DNA from: Pirellulales bacterium
GTDB taxonomy: Bacteria > Planctomycetota > Planctomycetia > Pirellulales > JAEUIK01
DNA length: 64,000 nucleotides
Direction of reading: 5' to 3'
Assembly: GCA_019694435.1 (NCBI GenBank)
Contig: JAIBBZ010000024.1
Coordinates: 20,965-84,964, forward strand
In this document: positions 52,542 through 63,636 of the stretch, in pieces
Position numbering within the stretch: the first letter of the stretch is position 1
Layout: each line of letters starts with the position of its first letter
Notes under the pieces: model-generated
The model's input: only the letters and a program-made list of their open reading frames with translations
Database searches by the model: none
Told to the model about the DNA's origin: nothing
Program-made: the position numbers and the translations under genes

Positions 52542-55500
52542 TCAGTCCACATACAAGACTTCGTTGCTGGCCAACAGCGTACGCAAAAAGGCCGCCAAGG
52601 CGCGCGTCTCGGGCTCGGTCACTTCCGTAGTGGCGAGTTCGGCGCGATAGGCGGTCAGGAAATCGGCGGCCTCGCGCTGTTCGCCCTCGGCGGGGCCGCG
52701 CCCCAGCGCCTGGTGATAGGCCAGCTCGACGGCCTGCGCCGGGTTGGCGGCCTGGGCCGCTAATTCCTTGGCCCAATGCTCGGAGTTCTCGTGCACGAAC
52801 GGGTCGTTGAGGAAGTAGAGTGCCTGGGTGGGCACCGTCGTCAGCAGCCGTGTCGGCGTGGTCGCGTTCGGATCGGCCCCGTCGAACAACGCCAAGAACG
52901 GGTGGCGCTTGATCCGCTGGACCATCAGGTAAATGCTGCGGTGGCGATGATCGTAAACGGCCGCGAAGGGGTTGTGCTGCGTATAGCCGAAGCGCACCGG
53001 CAAGGGGAATTCGTGCCCCTCGCCTCGCGCGCGATCGAGCTGGCCACACAGCGCGAGGATCGTGTCGCGGATCTCCTCGGCGCTCAGCCGGCGCCGGGAA
53101 AACGCCGCGTACGCGTTGGCCGTGGCCGGGTCGTGGGGTACGTCGGCGCCGGCGATTGAGCTTTGTTGATAGGTCGCGCTGCGCAGGATCAGCCGGTGCA
53201 TCGCCTTGATCGACCAGCCGCTGGCGATGAACTGTTCGGCCAGGTGGTCGAGCAGTTCGGGATGCGTGGGCCGCTGACCTCGGGTGCCGAAGTCATTGGG
53301 CGTCGCCACCAGCCCGTGGCCGAAGTGGTGTTGCCAAATCCGGTTGACCATCACGCGCGCCGTCAGCGGATGGTCGGGCCGGGTGAGCCATTGGGCCAGT
53401 TCGAGCCGGCCGCTGCCGAGCGTCCCCTCGGGAAGGTCGCCGCCGCCCAACGAGCGAATGAAGCCGCGCGGCACCACCGCGCCGGGTTGATCCGGCTCGC
53501 CACGCTGTTGGATGGGGACGTTCTGCGGTGTGCCCTCGGCCATGGCATAGGCCAGCGGGCAGGGACCGTTGGAGAGCAGGCGATCGAGCTCTTGTTTCGC
53601 TTCGTCGGCCGCGTGATTGAGCTCGTTACGCTCGGCGCGCAGGGCAGCGACTTGCTCGCGCCGCTGAGACGGCTCGGTCGATTGCACATCGGGCAGGCGG
53701 CCGAAGACGAAATTGTCGGCATCGAGCGCAGGTCGTACGCCGGGCAGATGGCCGTAGCTGTCGATAAACGAGTAGTCGACTGTTCCGTCCCAGCCGCTGG
53801 CCAGCTCGCCGGAGAATTCGGTCGTGCCGTCGGCGCTTTCCAGTTCGCCGCGATAGGTGCGTGTCCGCAGGTCGAGCACCAGCCGGACCTGGTACCAGGC
53901 ACCGATCGCCAGCGTCGCGACCGCATCGGTGGTTGCGCCGCTACGGCGAAAGAACTCGCGGCCGTTGAAGAACAGCTCGACCGCCGCCGAGTTGCCCGGC
54001 CCGTGGCCGAGGTAGTAGCGCCAGGAACCGTCACCGCCGTCGGCGGCCGAGGCACAGCAGAAGTCGAAGCTGGCCGCCAACTGCCCAGCGTCGTCGGGCT
54101 TCAGGTTCGCCAGCGCCAGGCCAAAACCGTCGTAGGCCTGGCGATTGGGCAGATGAATGCCGAGGCTCCCTGCCGGGTAGCGGTTCGTAAACGGGCTCTG
54201 GGCTTCGGCCGAAACGAGTACGACGCTGTTGGGGCCAGGTCCCCAGGGGGTCGCCGGGGGCGAAGCGTCCGTCTGCAGCTCGAAGTCGCCGTCGTAACCG
54301 GCCAGCTCGCCGAGCCGTCTTTCGATCTCGCGGGCATCGGGTTTACCGGCTGCTGCGCTGGCGGCCGGCAGCTCGGTGGTCACCGGCTCAAGCGCCGCGG
54401 TGCGCATCCCGAAGTTGTCATAGGTAATCGCCGGATAGCCGCCGGGCGCGGAACCGTTCGACTCGAAGGTCACGCAGTCGATCACGGGTAGTTCCACGGC
54501 GCCGAGCGCGATGCTCGCCAGTTCCGTCACGTCGCCCGGCGCGCCCACGCGCGCCGCTGCGGTGCGCCGCGAGAGGTCTACGACGATCTGCAAATTGTGC
54601 CACCGGTCGGCAGGCAATGCGGCTTGGCGACTCTCGCCGCCTGGGACCAAGAGGGTTGCGCCGCCGGCGGCGAGCTGCACCTCGACCGTCGTTTGGCCGG
54701 CGAGCGTGCCGAGCACGACGCGGTGCCCCCCGGGCGCCTGGGGTTCGGAGGCGCCGACACGGTAGTCGAGATTGAAGTACAACACGCTGCCCGGCGCGTG
54801 ATGATGCGGATCGATCGCCTGCGTGATGCGGTAGGGCGCCTCGCTCGCGGCGATGCTCGCGCCGACCTTGCCCAGGGGGTACAGGTTTTTGTAGGGACTT
54901 TGCGCCGCGTTTGTCACGGCGATCGGCCCTGCGTAGACCCAAGGTGGGACCAACACGCCGTTACTGCCGCCGGCGGCTACGGCCTGGGTTTCGAAGTCGC
55001 CGTCGAGTTCGCCGAGCGAGCGCAGCGTGGCCGACGGCGGCGATTGATTTGCCCGGGCCAACAGCGCGGTCAGCTCGGCGATGCGGCTTTCTTGGGCCTG
55101 CCAAAGTGGCGCCGCCTGCTCGAACGGTACCAGCGGGGCCAGCGAGCGCGTCTTCTGTTTTTGTTCCGAGCCCGGGAACGCATAGCGACTGCTGGCAAAG
55201 ATTCCGTACAGCGCGTAATAGTCGCGCATGGTCACCGGATCGAACTTGTGATCGTGGCACCGCGCGCAGCCCAGGCTCAGGCCCAGCACGGCCTGGCCGA
55301 GCGTATCGATCGAGTCTTGGATCGTCAGGTGGTGGTAGTTCTCCGAATCGAAGCCGAACCGGCGCGAGATGGCCAGGAAGCCCGTTGCGGTAACGCGCGT
55401 GGCATAACGATCGGCCGGTCCCTCGGCCGCGAGCACGTCGCCGGCCAGTTGTTCGCGCAAGAACTCGTCGTAGGGCGTATCGGCATTGAAGGCGTCGATC

Positions 55501-56306
55501 ACATAGTTGCGATAGCGCCAGGCCTCGGGCACGGGAAAATCGGCCGTCTCGCCCGCCGTGTCGGCATAGCGCACCACGTCGAGCCAGTGCCTGGCCCAGC
55601 GCTCACCGTAGGCGGGCGAAGCCAGCAGGCGCTCGATCACGGTGTCGAAGGCCTGCGGAGAATCGTCCGCCAGAAACGCTTCGACCTCGGCGGCCGTGGG
55701 CGGCAGCCCGGTCAGATCGTAGGTCGCGCGGCGGATCAGCGTGCGCTTGTCTGCCGGGGGAGCGGGCTTCACTCCGGCGGCCTCTTGCCGGGCTCGAATA
55801 AACGCATCGATGCTCGTTTGCAGCCAGGCGGTATCGGCAACCTCGGGAGGCGGCGGCGCTTGCCGCGGTTCGAACGACCACGGGTGCTCGGCGGCAAATG
55901 CGGCCGACTTCTCGGGCCAGGGCGCGCCGTCGGCAATCCAGCGCTCGAAATCAGCCACCTGGTCGGGGCGCAAGGCCTCTTCGGCCTGCGGCGGCATGGC
56001 ACTGGCGTCTTCGGCTCGGCGAATGGCGGCCAACAGCAAGCTGCCCTCGGGCATGCCGGCGACAAGGGCGGGCCCGGTGTCGCCTCCCTGCAACAATGCC
56101 GCGCGCGAATCGACCCTCAGGCCGGCCGACGTCTTGCCCCCGCCGTGACAGGCGAAGCAGGTGCCCACGAGCACGGGCCGAATCTTGCTTTCGAAGAACT
56201 GGTCCCGTTCGTCGGCCCGGGCCGTGCTTGCGCATAACGACGCCAAGACCAGCGCGGTGCCGGCGCCATGCTTCAGGGCTCGATTCGCCGGTTTGGCTCG
56301 GAACAT
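52542..56306 (-). CDS. Large PSD1/PSCyt1 protein with LamG-like inserts
   Basis: 1254 aa, ATG at 56306, signal peptide ending STARA. Residues about 33-125: cytochrome-like domain with TCFACHGGGKTSAGLRVD. About 150-365: DUF1549 (WLQTSIDAFIRARQEAAGVK; RWARHWLDVVRYADTAGET; GCARCHDHKFDP). About 420-890: two concanavalin-like (LamG-type) stretches (e.g. PADRWHNLQIVVDLSRRTAA and AVELFFNGREFFRRSG), joined by linkers. About 950-1254: DUF1553 (LAQWLTRPDHPLTARVMVNR; DFGTRGQRPTHPELLDHLAE). The LamG-like part suggests carbohydrate or matrix binding. It is about 320 aa longer than the other PSD1 protein here and is followed by its DUF1501 partner. Confidence 0.92.
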   Translation of the reverse strand: MFRAKPANRALKHGAGTALVLASLCASTARADERDQFFESKIRPVLVGTCFACHGGGKTSAGLRVDSRAALLQGGDTGPALVAGMPEGSLLLAAIRRAEDASAMPPQAEEALRPDQVADFERWIADGAPWPEKSAAFAAEHPWSFEPRQAPPPPEVADTAWLQTSIDAFIRARQEAAGVKPAPPADKRTLIRRATYDLTGLPPTAAEVEAFLADDSPQAFDTVIERLLASPAYGERWARHWLDVVRYADTAGETADFPVPEAWRYRNYVIDAFNADTPYDEFLREQLAGDVLAAEGPADRYATRVTATGFLAISRRFGFDSENYHHLTIQDSIDTLGQAVLGLSLGCARCHDHKFDPVTMRDYYALYGIFASSRYAFPGSEQKQKTRSLAPLVPFEQAAPLWQAQESRIAELTALLARANQSPPSATLRSLGELDGDFETQAVAAGGSNGVLVPPWVYAGPIAVTNAAQSPYKNLYPLGKVGASIAASEAPYRITQAIDPHHHAPGSVLYFNLDYRVGASEPQAPGGHRVVLGTLAGQTTVEVQLAAGGATLLVPGGESRQAALPADRWHNLQIVVDLSRRTAAARVGAPGDVTELASIALGAVELPVIDCVTFESNGSAPGGYPAITYDNFGMRTAALEPVTTELPAASAAAGKPDAREIERRLGELAGYDGDFELQTDASPPATPWGPGPNSVVLVSAEAQSPFTNRYPAGSLGIHLPNRQAYDGFGLALANLKPDDAGQLAASFDFCCASAADGGDGSWRYYLGHGPGNSAAVELFFNGREFFRRSGATTDAVATLAIGAWYQVRLVLDLRTRTYRGELESADGTTEFSGELASGWDGTVDYSFIDSYGHLPGVRPALDADNFVFGRLPDVQSTEPSQRREQVAALRAERNELNHAADEAKQELDRLLSNGPCPLAYAMAEGTPQNVPIQQRGEPDQPGAVVPRGFIRSLGGGDLPEGTLGSGRLELAQWLTRPDHPLTARVMVNRIWQHHFGHGLVATPNDFGTRGQRPTHPELLDHLAEQFIASGWSIKAMHRLILRSATYQQSSIAGADVPHDPATANAYAAFSRRRLSAEEIRDTILALCGQLDRARGEGHEFPLPVRFGYTQHNPFAAVYDHRHRSIYLMVQRIKRHPFLALFDGADPNATTPTRLLTTVPTQALYFLNDPFVHENSEHWAKELAAQAANPAQAVELAYHQALGRGPAEGEQREAADFLTAYRAELATTEVTEPETRALAAFLRTLLASNEVLYVD

Positions 56307-56441
56307 CGTAGAGCACCTACGGCGCTGTGCGCCGGGGATGGACCGATTCCAGAATTCGTTGCTTGCGGCGGCCGGTTCACCGTGCCTAGATTATCTGACC
56401 GCCAGGGGGGCGGCAAATCTACCTCGTCGTATCTACCCACA

Positions 56442-57395
56442 ATGTCTAGTGTTGCGATAACAGATTACACGTTTCCGTCGCTCGAGATCGAGTCGGCCAT
56501 TCTCGAGCCGCTGGGCGCGGTCGTCCGCGCGGGCCAGTGCAAGACGGTCGAAACACTCGTGCCGCTCGTGGCCGACGCCGACGCGGTCATCACGCAATTC
56601 GCCCCGGTCAATGCCGAGGTCATTGCCGCCATGCAGCAGGCCCGCGTGATCGTCCGCTATGGCATTGGGGTCGACAATGTCGACCTGCGCGCCGCGCGGG
56701 CGCGGAACATTCCCGTCTGCAATGTGCCCGATTATTGCATCGACGAGGTGGCCGATCACACGCTGGCCTTTCTGTTGGCCACGACGCGGCAAGTCGTGCC
56801 GCATTGCTTGCATCTGCGCGAAGGGCGCTGGGGCCTGGCCACGTCGCTCGATCAGCTCAAGAACCTGCGCGAGCAGACGGTGGGCGTCGTCGGTTTCGGC
56901 CGGATCGGCCGCGAGGTCGCCGCGCGCTTGGCGCCGTTCAAATGCCGGCGGCTGGTATTCGATCCGCAGGTGCCGCCCGACCAGGTCCGGCAGGCCGGTT
57001 GCGAGCCGGCCACGCTGGACGAGCTGCTGGCCGGGTCCGACGTCGTCACATTGCATTGCCCTTCGACGCCGCAGACGCGCCAGTTGCTCAATGCCGCGAG
57101 CCTCGCGCGGCTCAAGCGCGGCGCCGTCGTGATCAACCTGGCCCGGGGCGATCTGATCGAGACCGCGGCGCTGGTCGACGCGTTGCAGTCGGGCCACGTG
57201 GCCGCCGCGGCGCTCGACGTGTTCGATCCCGAGCCGCTGCCCGCCGATCACCCGCTGCGGACGATGCCCCAAGTGATTGCGGCCCCGCATATCGCGTCGG
57301 TCAGCGTAACGGCCGTGCGCCGGCTGCGTGAAACGGCGGCCCAGATCGCCGCAGCAGCGCTCCGCGGCGAGACACTGCCCAACATCGTCAATTGA
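56442..57395 (+). CDS. D-isomer-specific 2-hydroxyacid dehydrogenase (C-terminal-binding-protein-like)
   Basis: 317 aa from the ATG at 56442; an upstream in-frame ATG at 56268 adds non-conserved residues overlapping the divergent gene. NAD motif VGVVGFGRIGREVAARLAPF, substrate-binding RYGIGVDNVDLRAA, catalytic Arg in INLARGDLIETAAL, Glu in LDVFDPEPLP and His in AAPHIASVS are all present. It reduces a 2-keto acid (or oxidises a D-2-hydroxyacid). It is the first gene of a same-strand run ending at the window edge, with 11 nt to the next gene, so it may process the substrate or product of that pathway. Confidence 0.88.
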   Translation: MSSVAITDYTFPSLEIESAILEPLGAVVRAGQCKTVETLVPLVADADAVITQFAPVNAEVIAAMQQARVIVRYGIGVDNVDLRAARARNIPVCNVPDYCIDEVADHTLAFLLATTRQVVPHCLHLREGRWGLATSLDQLKNLREQTVGVVGFGRIGREVAARLAPFKCRRLVFDPQVPPDQVRQAGCEPATLDELLAGSDVVTLHCPSTPQTRQLLNAASLARLKRGAVVINLARGDLIETAALVDALQSGHVAAAALDVFDPEPLPADHPLRTMPQVIAAPHIASVSVTAVRRLRETAAQIAAAALRGETLPNIVN

Positions 57396-57406
57396 GGAAA
57401 CCTGCC

Positions 57407-59122
57407 ATGCTGGGCGCGATTGCCAGGGGGGTGATGTGCTGGCTCGTCGGCCTGCTGGTGGGCCAGGGCGCGGTGCCTGCAGTGCGGGCCGCTGAAGCCG
57501 AGGGCCCGCAGTTCGTGGATCATTCGCTGTTGGTGGCGGCCGACTATCCGTGTACCTGGCCCGCCTATCCGTTTCCGCGCTTCGAGCTGATTCCACAGCG
57601 CCGGCCCGGTCCTGACTCGGCCTATCACATCGATGCGCTGTTGATCGACGGCAACACCGGCACGCAATGCGACGTACCGCCGCATTCGGTTGCCCGCGAA
57701 GAGTTGAAGCGCGAGAAGTCGGGACCCTTCGGCACGGCCTACATCGACCGCATCGAGCCTTGGCAATTCGGCGGCGAGGCCTGCGTGATCGACGTCCGCG
57801 ATCTGCTCGATCAGGCGCCCAAGGGGGTCAGCCCGTTGGTCACTCCGGAGCACGTCGCGCGGTTCGAAAAGCAGCACCGCCCGCTGAAGTTCGGCGACGT
57901 CGCGCTGTTCCGTAGCGGATATTCCGACGCCTACTACCGCCCGCTGCCCGAGGGCAATCGCTATATCGCCGCCGCGCTCGACCGTACGGCGCCGGGCTAT
58001 CCCGATCCGAATCCGGAGTGCATGGAGTATCTCGCCCAGCGCGGCGTCATGACCCTGGGCACCGACAGCGCGAGCATGGGCCCCCTGCCCGAGCTGGCCG
58101 AGCCGACGCACTATGCCGGACTCAAGCACGGCATGATTTGGACCGAAAGCGCGACGAACCTGGGCGCGCTGCCGCCGACGGGCGCGTTCTATTGCATGCT
58201 GCCGCCCAAGCACGAAGGCGGGCCCTATGGCGAGGCCCGGGCCTTTTCGATCGTCGGCGGCGATCTGCCGGCGCGGCTCAGCGCGGCGTGTCGCGAAAAA
58301 CGGGCCGCCGATCTGACGCCGACGCTTTCGCCACGGCTGCCGCTGACCTCGCCGGGACAAGGGGCCGGACAGCATCGACAGGTCTACCTCAAGGTCGACT
58401 TTCAATACAACGACTATCTCGACATGTGGCATCACACGCATCTGATGGACGCGATGGCAGGTGCCCACCTGGTGCCGCCGGCGTTTGCGCTGCCGGCGCC
58501 GGGCGAAAAGCCCGCCTATGCTCCCGAGGTTCGCGGCTGGCTTCAGGAATATGAAACGGCCTGGGGCCCCCTCGGCGCAAGCGACCGCACGACCGAACGC
58601 GTGCCCCTCGAGTGGACCTGCGGGCGGCTGCGAATCGTCGACGCGCGGGGACTCGTCGGCAGCGTGCCGCGGAAGAACTGGCCGCAGTCGCCGGAAATCA
58701 CGCCGGCCCACGTGCAAGCGGCCGAAGCGTCGGCCGGTCAGCTCGCGGCCGGCGACGTGGTGCTGTTCTTCACAGGCCATCTCGATCGGCACTTGCGCCC
58801 CCGGCCGAACGACGCCGGCGTCTGGCTCGATCCGCTGTTGGGCAAGAGCGAAGGCTGGCCGGCACCGTCGGCCGAGACGATTGCGTATCTGCACGGCAAA
58901 GGCATTCGTTGCGTGGCTACCGACGCGCCGGACTTGGGGGGCGTCGACCCGCGCCGGGCACTGATGACGTACTGGGCGCTGGGCAGTCGCGACCTGGTCG
59001 GCGTCGAGTTCCTGCACAACGTCGGTAGCGTGCCGCAGGATCGCGATCTCTATTTCCTGTTCGCCGCCATCAAGCTGCGCGATTGCCACGGCGGACCGGG
59101 CCGCGCGATCGTGTTGTGGTGA
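57407..59122 (+). CDS. Cyclase-family hydrolase with two tandem domains, secreted
   Basis: 571 aa from the ATG at 57407, with signal peptide MLGAIARGVMCWLVGLLVGQ. The cyclase (PF04199-type) pattern appears in an N-terminal half (FVDHSLLVAADYPCTWPAYP; IDGNTGTQCDVPPHSV; GDVALFRSGYSDAYY) and again in a C-terminal half (DYLDMWHHTHLMDAMAGAHL; GDVVLFFTGHLDRHL; GIRCVATDAPDLGGVD). Metal ligands of the H-x-G-T-H-x-D type motif are degenerate in the first half (DGNTGTQCDVPPH) and partial in the second (HHTHLMDAM). Family members hydrolyse formamides, lactones or cyclic amides (kynurenine formamidase-like). It probably acts outside the membrane on the compound imported by the neighbouring transporter. 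Confidence 0.82.
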   Translation: MLGAIARGVMCWLVGLLVGQGAVPAVRAAEAEGPQFVDHSLLVAADYPCTWPAYPFPRFELIPQRRPGPDSAYHIDALLIDGNTGTQCDVPPHSVAREELKREKSGPFGTAYIDRIEPWQFGGEACVIDVRDLLDQAPKGVSPLVTPEHVARFEKQHRPLKFGDVALFRSGYSDAYYRPLPEGNRYIAAALDRTAPGYPDPNPECMEYLAQRGVMTLGTDSASMGPLPELAEPTHYAGLKHGMIWTESATNLGALPPTGAFYCMLPPKHEGGPYGEARAFSIVGGDLPARLSAACREKRAADLTPTLSPRLPLTSPGQGAGQHRQVYLKVDFQYNDYLDMWHHTHLMDAMAGAHLVPPAFALPAPGEKPAYAPEVRGWLQEYETAWGPLGASDRTTERVPLEWTCGRLRIVDARGLVGSVPRKNWPQSPEITPAHVQAAEASAGQLAAGDVVLFFTGHLDRHLRPRPNDAGVWLDPLLGKSEGWPAPSAETIAYLHGKGIRCVATDAPDLGGVDPRRALMTYWALGSRDLVGVEFLHNVGSVPQDRDLYFLFAAIKLRDCHGGPGRAIVLW

Positions 59123-59143
59123 CCCGTTTTCGAGTGACATCGC

Positions 59144-60760
59144 ATGTCGGCCTCGACTTCGCCGCAACCGTCCGACGATGCGCACACGCGCGGGGCCCAC
59201 GCCGCGGGCATTCCTGCTTGGGGTGAGGCCGAACTGCCCGAGCCACAGTCGCTGGGCTTGCGCAACTGGACCAGCTTTCTTGGTCCCGGCATCGTGATGA
59301 TGGGCATTCAAATCGGCGGCGGCGAATGGCTGCTGGGGCCGACCGTGACGGCCCGCTACGGCGGCGGTCTGATGTGGCTGGCGACGGTCGCCATCGTGTT
59401 GCAGGTGTTTTACAACCTCGAATGCGGTCGCTACGCGCTCTACTGCGGCGAACCGGTGTTTACCGGCTTCATGCGCAGCCGGCCGGGCCCCCGGTTTTGG
59501 GTCGGCCTGATGTTGCTGCTGAACGTCTCGGCGCTGGTGCCGGGCTTGTCGACGCATGGCGCGGCGATGATCGCGGCGTTGTATCTCGATCGCCCACCGA
59601 CGGTCGACGACCGCTGGTTGATCACGCCGCTGGCGTTTGCCTGCCTGTTCGGCGTGGCCGTGCCGGTGCTCGTGGGCGGCAAGGTCTACAACATGCTCCA
59701 GGGCATCATGACGGCGAAGGTGGCCGTCGTGCTGGGCTTTTGCCTGGCGCTGGGGCTGACGTGCGTCAGCTTCGAAAACTGGTGGAACGTGTTCAGCGGC
59801 TTCCTGCGATTCGGCACGGTCCCGGTCAGCGACGGTCACGGCGGCGAGGTGCTGGTCAACGGTGCCGCGCAGCTTTGGCAACAAGGTCACTGGCCCGTCA
59901 TTGCGCCAGCGACGCTCGTGGTGCTGGGGGCGTTTGCGGGCTACGCCGGCGGCGGCGGGCTGGCGAACTCGACCTATTCGAATTTCGTGCGCGACAAGGG
60001 CTGGGGTATGGGCAGCCAGGTGGGCGCGATCCCCAGCGCCATCGGCGGGCGCAACGTGGCCCTCAGCCACGTCGGCAAGGTGTTCCCGCTGTCGGGCGAA
60101 AACCTGCGGCGCTGGCGCGGCTGGTGGCGCTATGTCTGGACCGACCAGGTCGTGGTTTGGGCCCCCGGCTGCTTTATGGGCATGGCCCTGCCGGCCTTGT
60201 TGTCGATGCAATTTGCGCCGCACACGACGGTCACGCCCGAGCAATATGGCGTGGCCCAGGCGATCATCACGGCCGACGGCCTGCGGCATGCCGGTTTCGC
60301 TCCGACTGCGGCGCGACTACTCTGGATTACGGCGCTGCTCACCGGGTTGATGGTGATGCTGCCCAGCCAGATGTCGATTGTCGACGATTTCAGTCGCCGC
60401 TGGACCGACGCGATCTGGAGCGCGAATCGCCGTGTCCGCGCGACGATGCAGCCGCACCAGGTGAAGTACATCTATTACGCCATTCTCGGCAGCTACGTGC
60501 TCTGGTCGTTCGTGTGCGCCTTCTTGTTCAGCAATGCCCCAAAGTTGATGACCGACTTCATCGCCAATTTCAACAACCTGGCGCTGGGTGTGACCGCGTT
60601 TCAATTGCTCTGGTGCAATCACCGGCTGTTGCCGCGAGCGCTGCGCCCGCGGTGGTATAACACGCTGGGCGTGGCCGGGTGTGGGCTGTTCTACCTGGGC
60701 CTCGCGTGGCTGGTGTTCGTCAATAAGATCGTGCCGATGTTCCAGGAAGCGACCGGCTGA
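59144..60760 (+). CDS. Nramp-like transporter, planctomycete type
   Basis: 538 aa with about eleven membrane spans. LGPGIVMMGIQIGGGEWLLG in the first helix takes the place of the canonical D-P-G-N metal motif of Nramp proteins (here Gly/Gln, no Asp-Pro-Gly-Asn), and YAGGGGLANSTYSNFVRD is a family block. The absence of the DPGN motif suggests that it does not carry Mn2+/Fe2+ and instead belongs to a subgroup that moves an organic substrate. It lies 21 nt after the cyclase gene and 25 nt before the SDR gene, which supports an uptake role for the pathway. Confidence 0.75.
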   Translation: MSASTSPQPSDDAHTRGAHAAGIPAWGEAELPEPQSLGLRNWTSFLGPGIVMMGIQIGGGEWLLGPTVTARYGGGLMWLATVAIVLQVFYNLECGRYALYCGEPVFTGFMRSRPGPRFWVGLMLLLNVSALVPGLSTHGAAMIAALYLDRPPTVDDRWLITPLAFACLFGVAVPVLVGGKVYNMLQGIMTAKVAVVLGFCLALGLTCVSFENWWNVFSGFLRFGTVPVSDGHGGEVLVNGAAQLWQQGHWPVIAPATLVVLGAFAGYAGGGGLANSTYSNFVRDKGWGMGSQVGAIPSAIGGRNVALSHVGKVFPLSGENLRRWRGWWRYVWTDQVVVWAPGCFMGMALPALLSMQFAPHTTVTPEQYGVAQAIITADGLRHAGFAPTAARLLWITALLTGLMVMLPSQMSIVDDFSRRWTDAIWSANRRVRATMQPHQVKYIYYAILGSYVLWSFVCAFLFSNAPKLMTDFIANFNNLALGVTAFQLLWCNHRLLPRALRPRWYNTLGVAGCGLFYLGLAWLVFVNKIVPMFQEATG

Positions 60761-60785
60761 TCGGCAAACAGGAATTGAGCAGGCC

Positions 60786-61612
60786 ATGAAACTTTTCGAC
60801 CTGGCGGGACGCGTGGCCGTGGTGACCGGTGCGGCGCAAGGCATGGGCCGGGCGACGGCCCTGGCGGTTGCCGAGGCGGGGGCCGACGTGCTGCTGGTCG
60901 ACCGCAATCGGGTCGGCGCCGAGGAAACGGCGGCCGACGTGCAACGCCTGGGGCGCCGCACCGCGGTCGACGATTGCGACGTGTCCGATCCCGCGCGCAT
61001 TGCCGAACTGTTTCGCCGCGCCGATCGGGATTTTGGCCGGGTCGATTTTCTCGGCAACATCGCCGGCGACGGCCTGCTCGCGGCGCCGGAAGATTTGACC
61101 ATCGCCGATTTGCAGCGCGTGTTGCAGAACCTGGTCGTCGGCCGGTTTGCCATGTGCCAGGAGGCGGGCCGGAGGATGCTCGCGCAAGGTCGCGGATCGA
61201 TCATGAACATCGGTTCGCTGGCGAGCCAGACCGCGCTGGGCCGCGGGCACATCGCCTATAGCATGGCAATGGGGGCCGTCGTGCAGATGACCCGCGAGCT
61301 GAGCACCGAATGGTCGTCGCGCGGCGTGCGCGTCAACGCGGTGCTGCCCGCCCAGGTCATCAACCCCAGCCTCGCCGCGCGGATGCAGCAGGACCCGGCG
61401 CTCGAAGGCCGGTTCCTCAGCGGCATTCCGGCGGGCCGCTTGGGTCAGCCGCGCGACATCATGGGCCTGGCCGTGCTGCTGGCCTCGGACGCGTCGACCT
61501 GGATCACCGGCGCGATCATTGCCATGGACGGCGGCAACCTGGCGATGAACGCCGGAGGGACCCCCGGCCACGAGCGCCAGCCGGTGCAGCCGTTTAGCCC
61601 CGCAGCGCAGAA

Positions 61613-61616
<4 letters not shown>
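60786..61616 (+). CDS. SDR-family oxidoreductase lacking the catalytic Lys
   Basis: 276 aa from the ATG at 60786. Cofactor motif VVTGAAQGMGRATALAVAEA with ADVLLVDRNR after it, catalytic Ser144 in NIGSLASQTALG, and Tyr158 in HIAYSMAMGAVVQMTREL. The Lys normally four residues after Tyr (Y-x-x-x-K) is Met162 here, and the N-N-A-G motif reads GNIAG. The rest (RGVRVNAVLPAQVINPSLAA; SDASTWITGAIIAMDGG) is well conserved, so it is not decayed. It may use altered chemistry or act as a non-redox partner. The E1 gene ATG overlaps its stop by 4 nt. Confidence 0.88.
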
Positions 61617-63631
<2,015 letters not shown>

Positions 63632-63636
63632 CCTGC

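Noticed and set aside
57248..60289. Minus-strand open frame of 1013 codons
   Set aside because: It is antisense to the cyclase and Nramp-like genes and has no recognisable motif.
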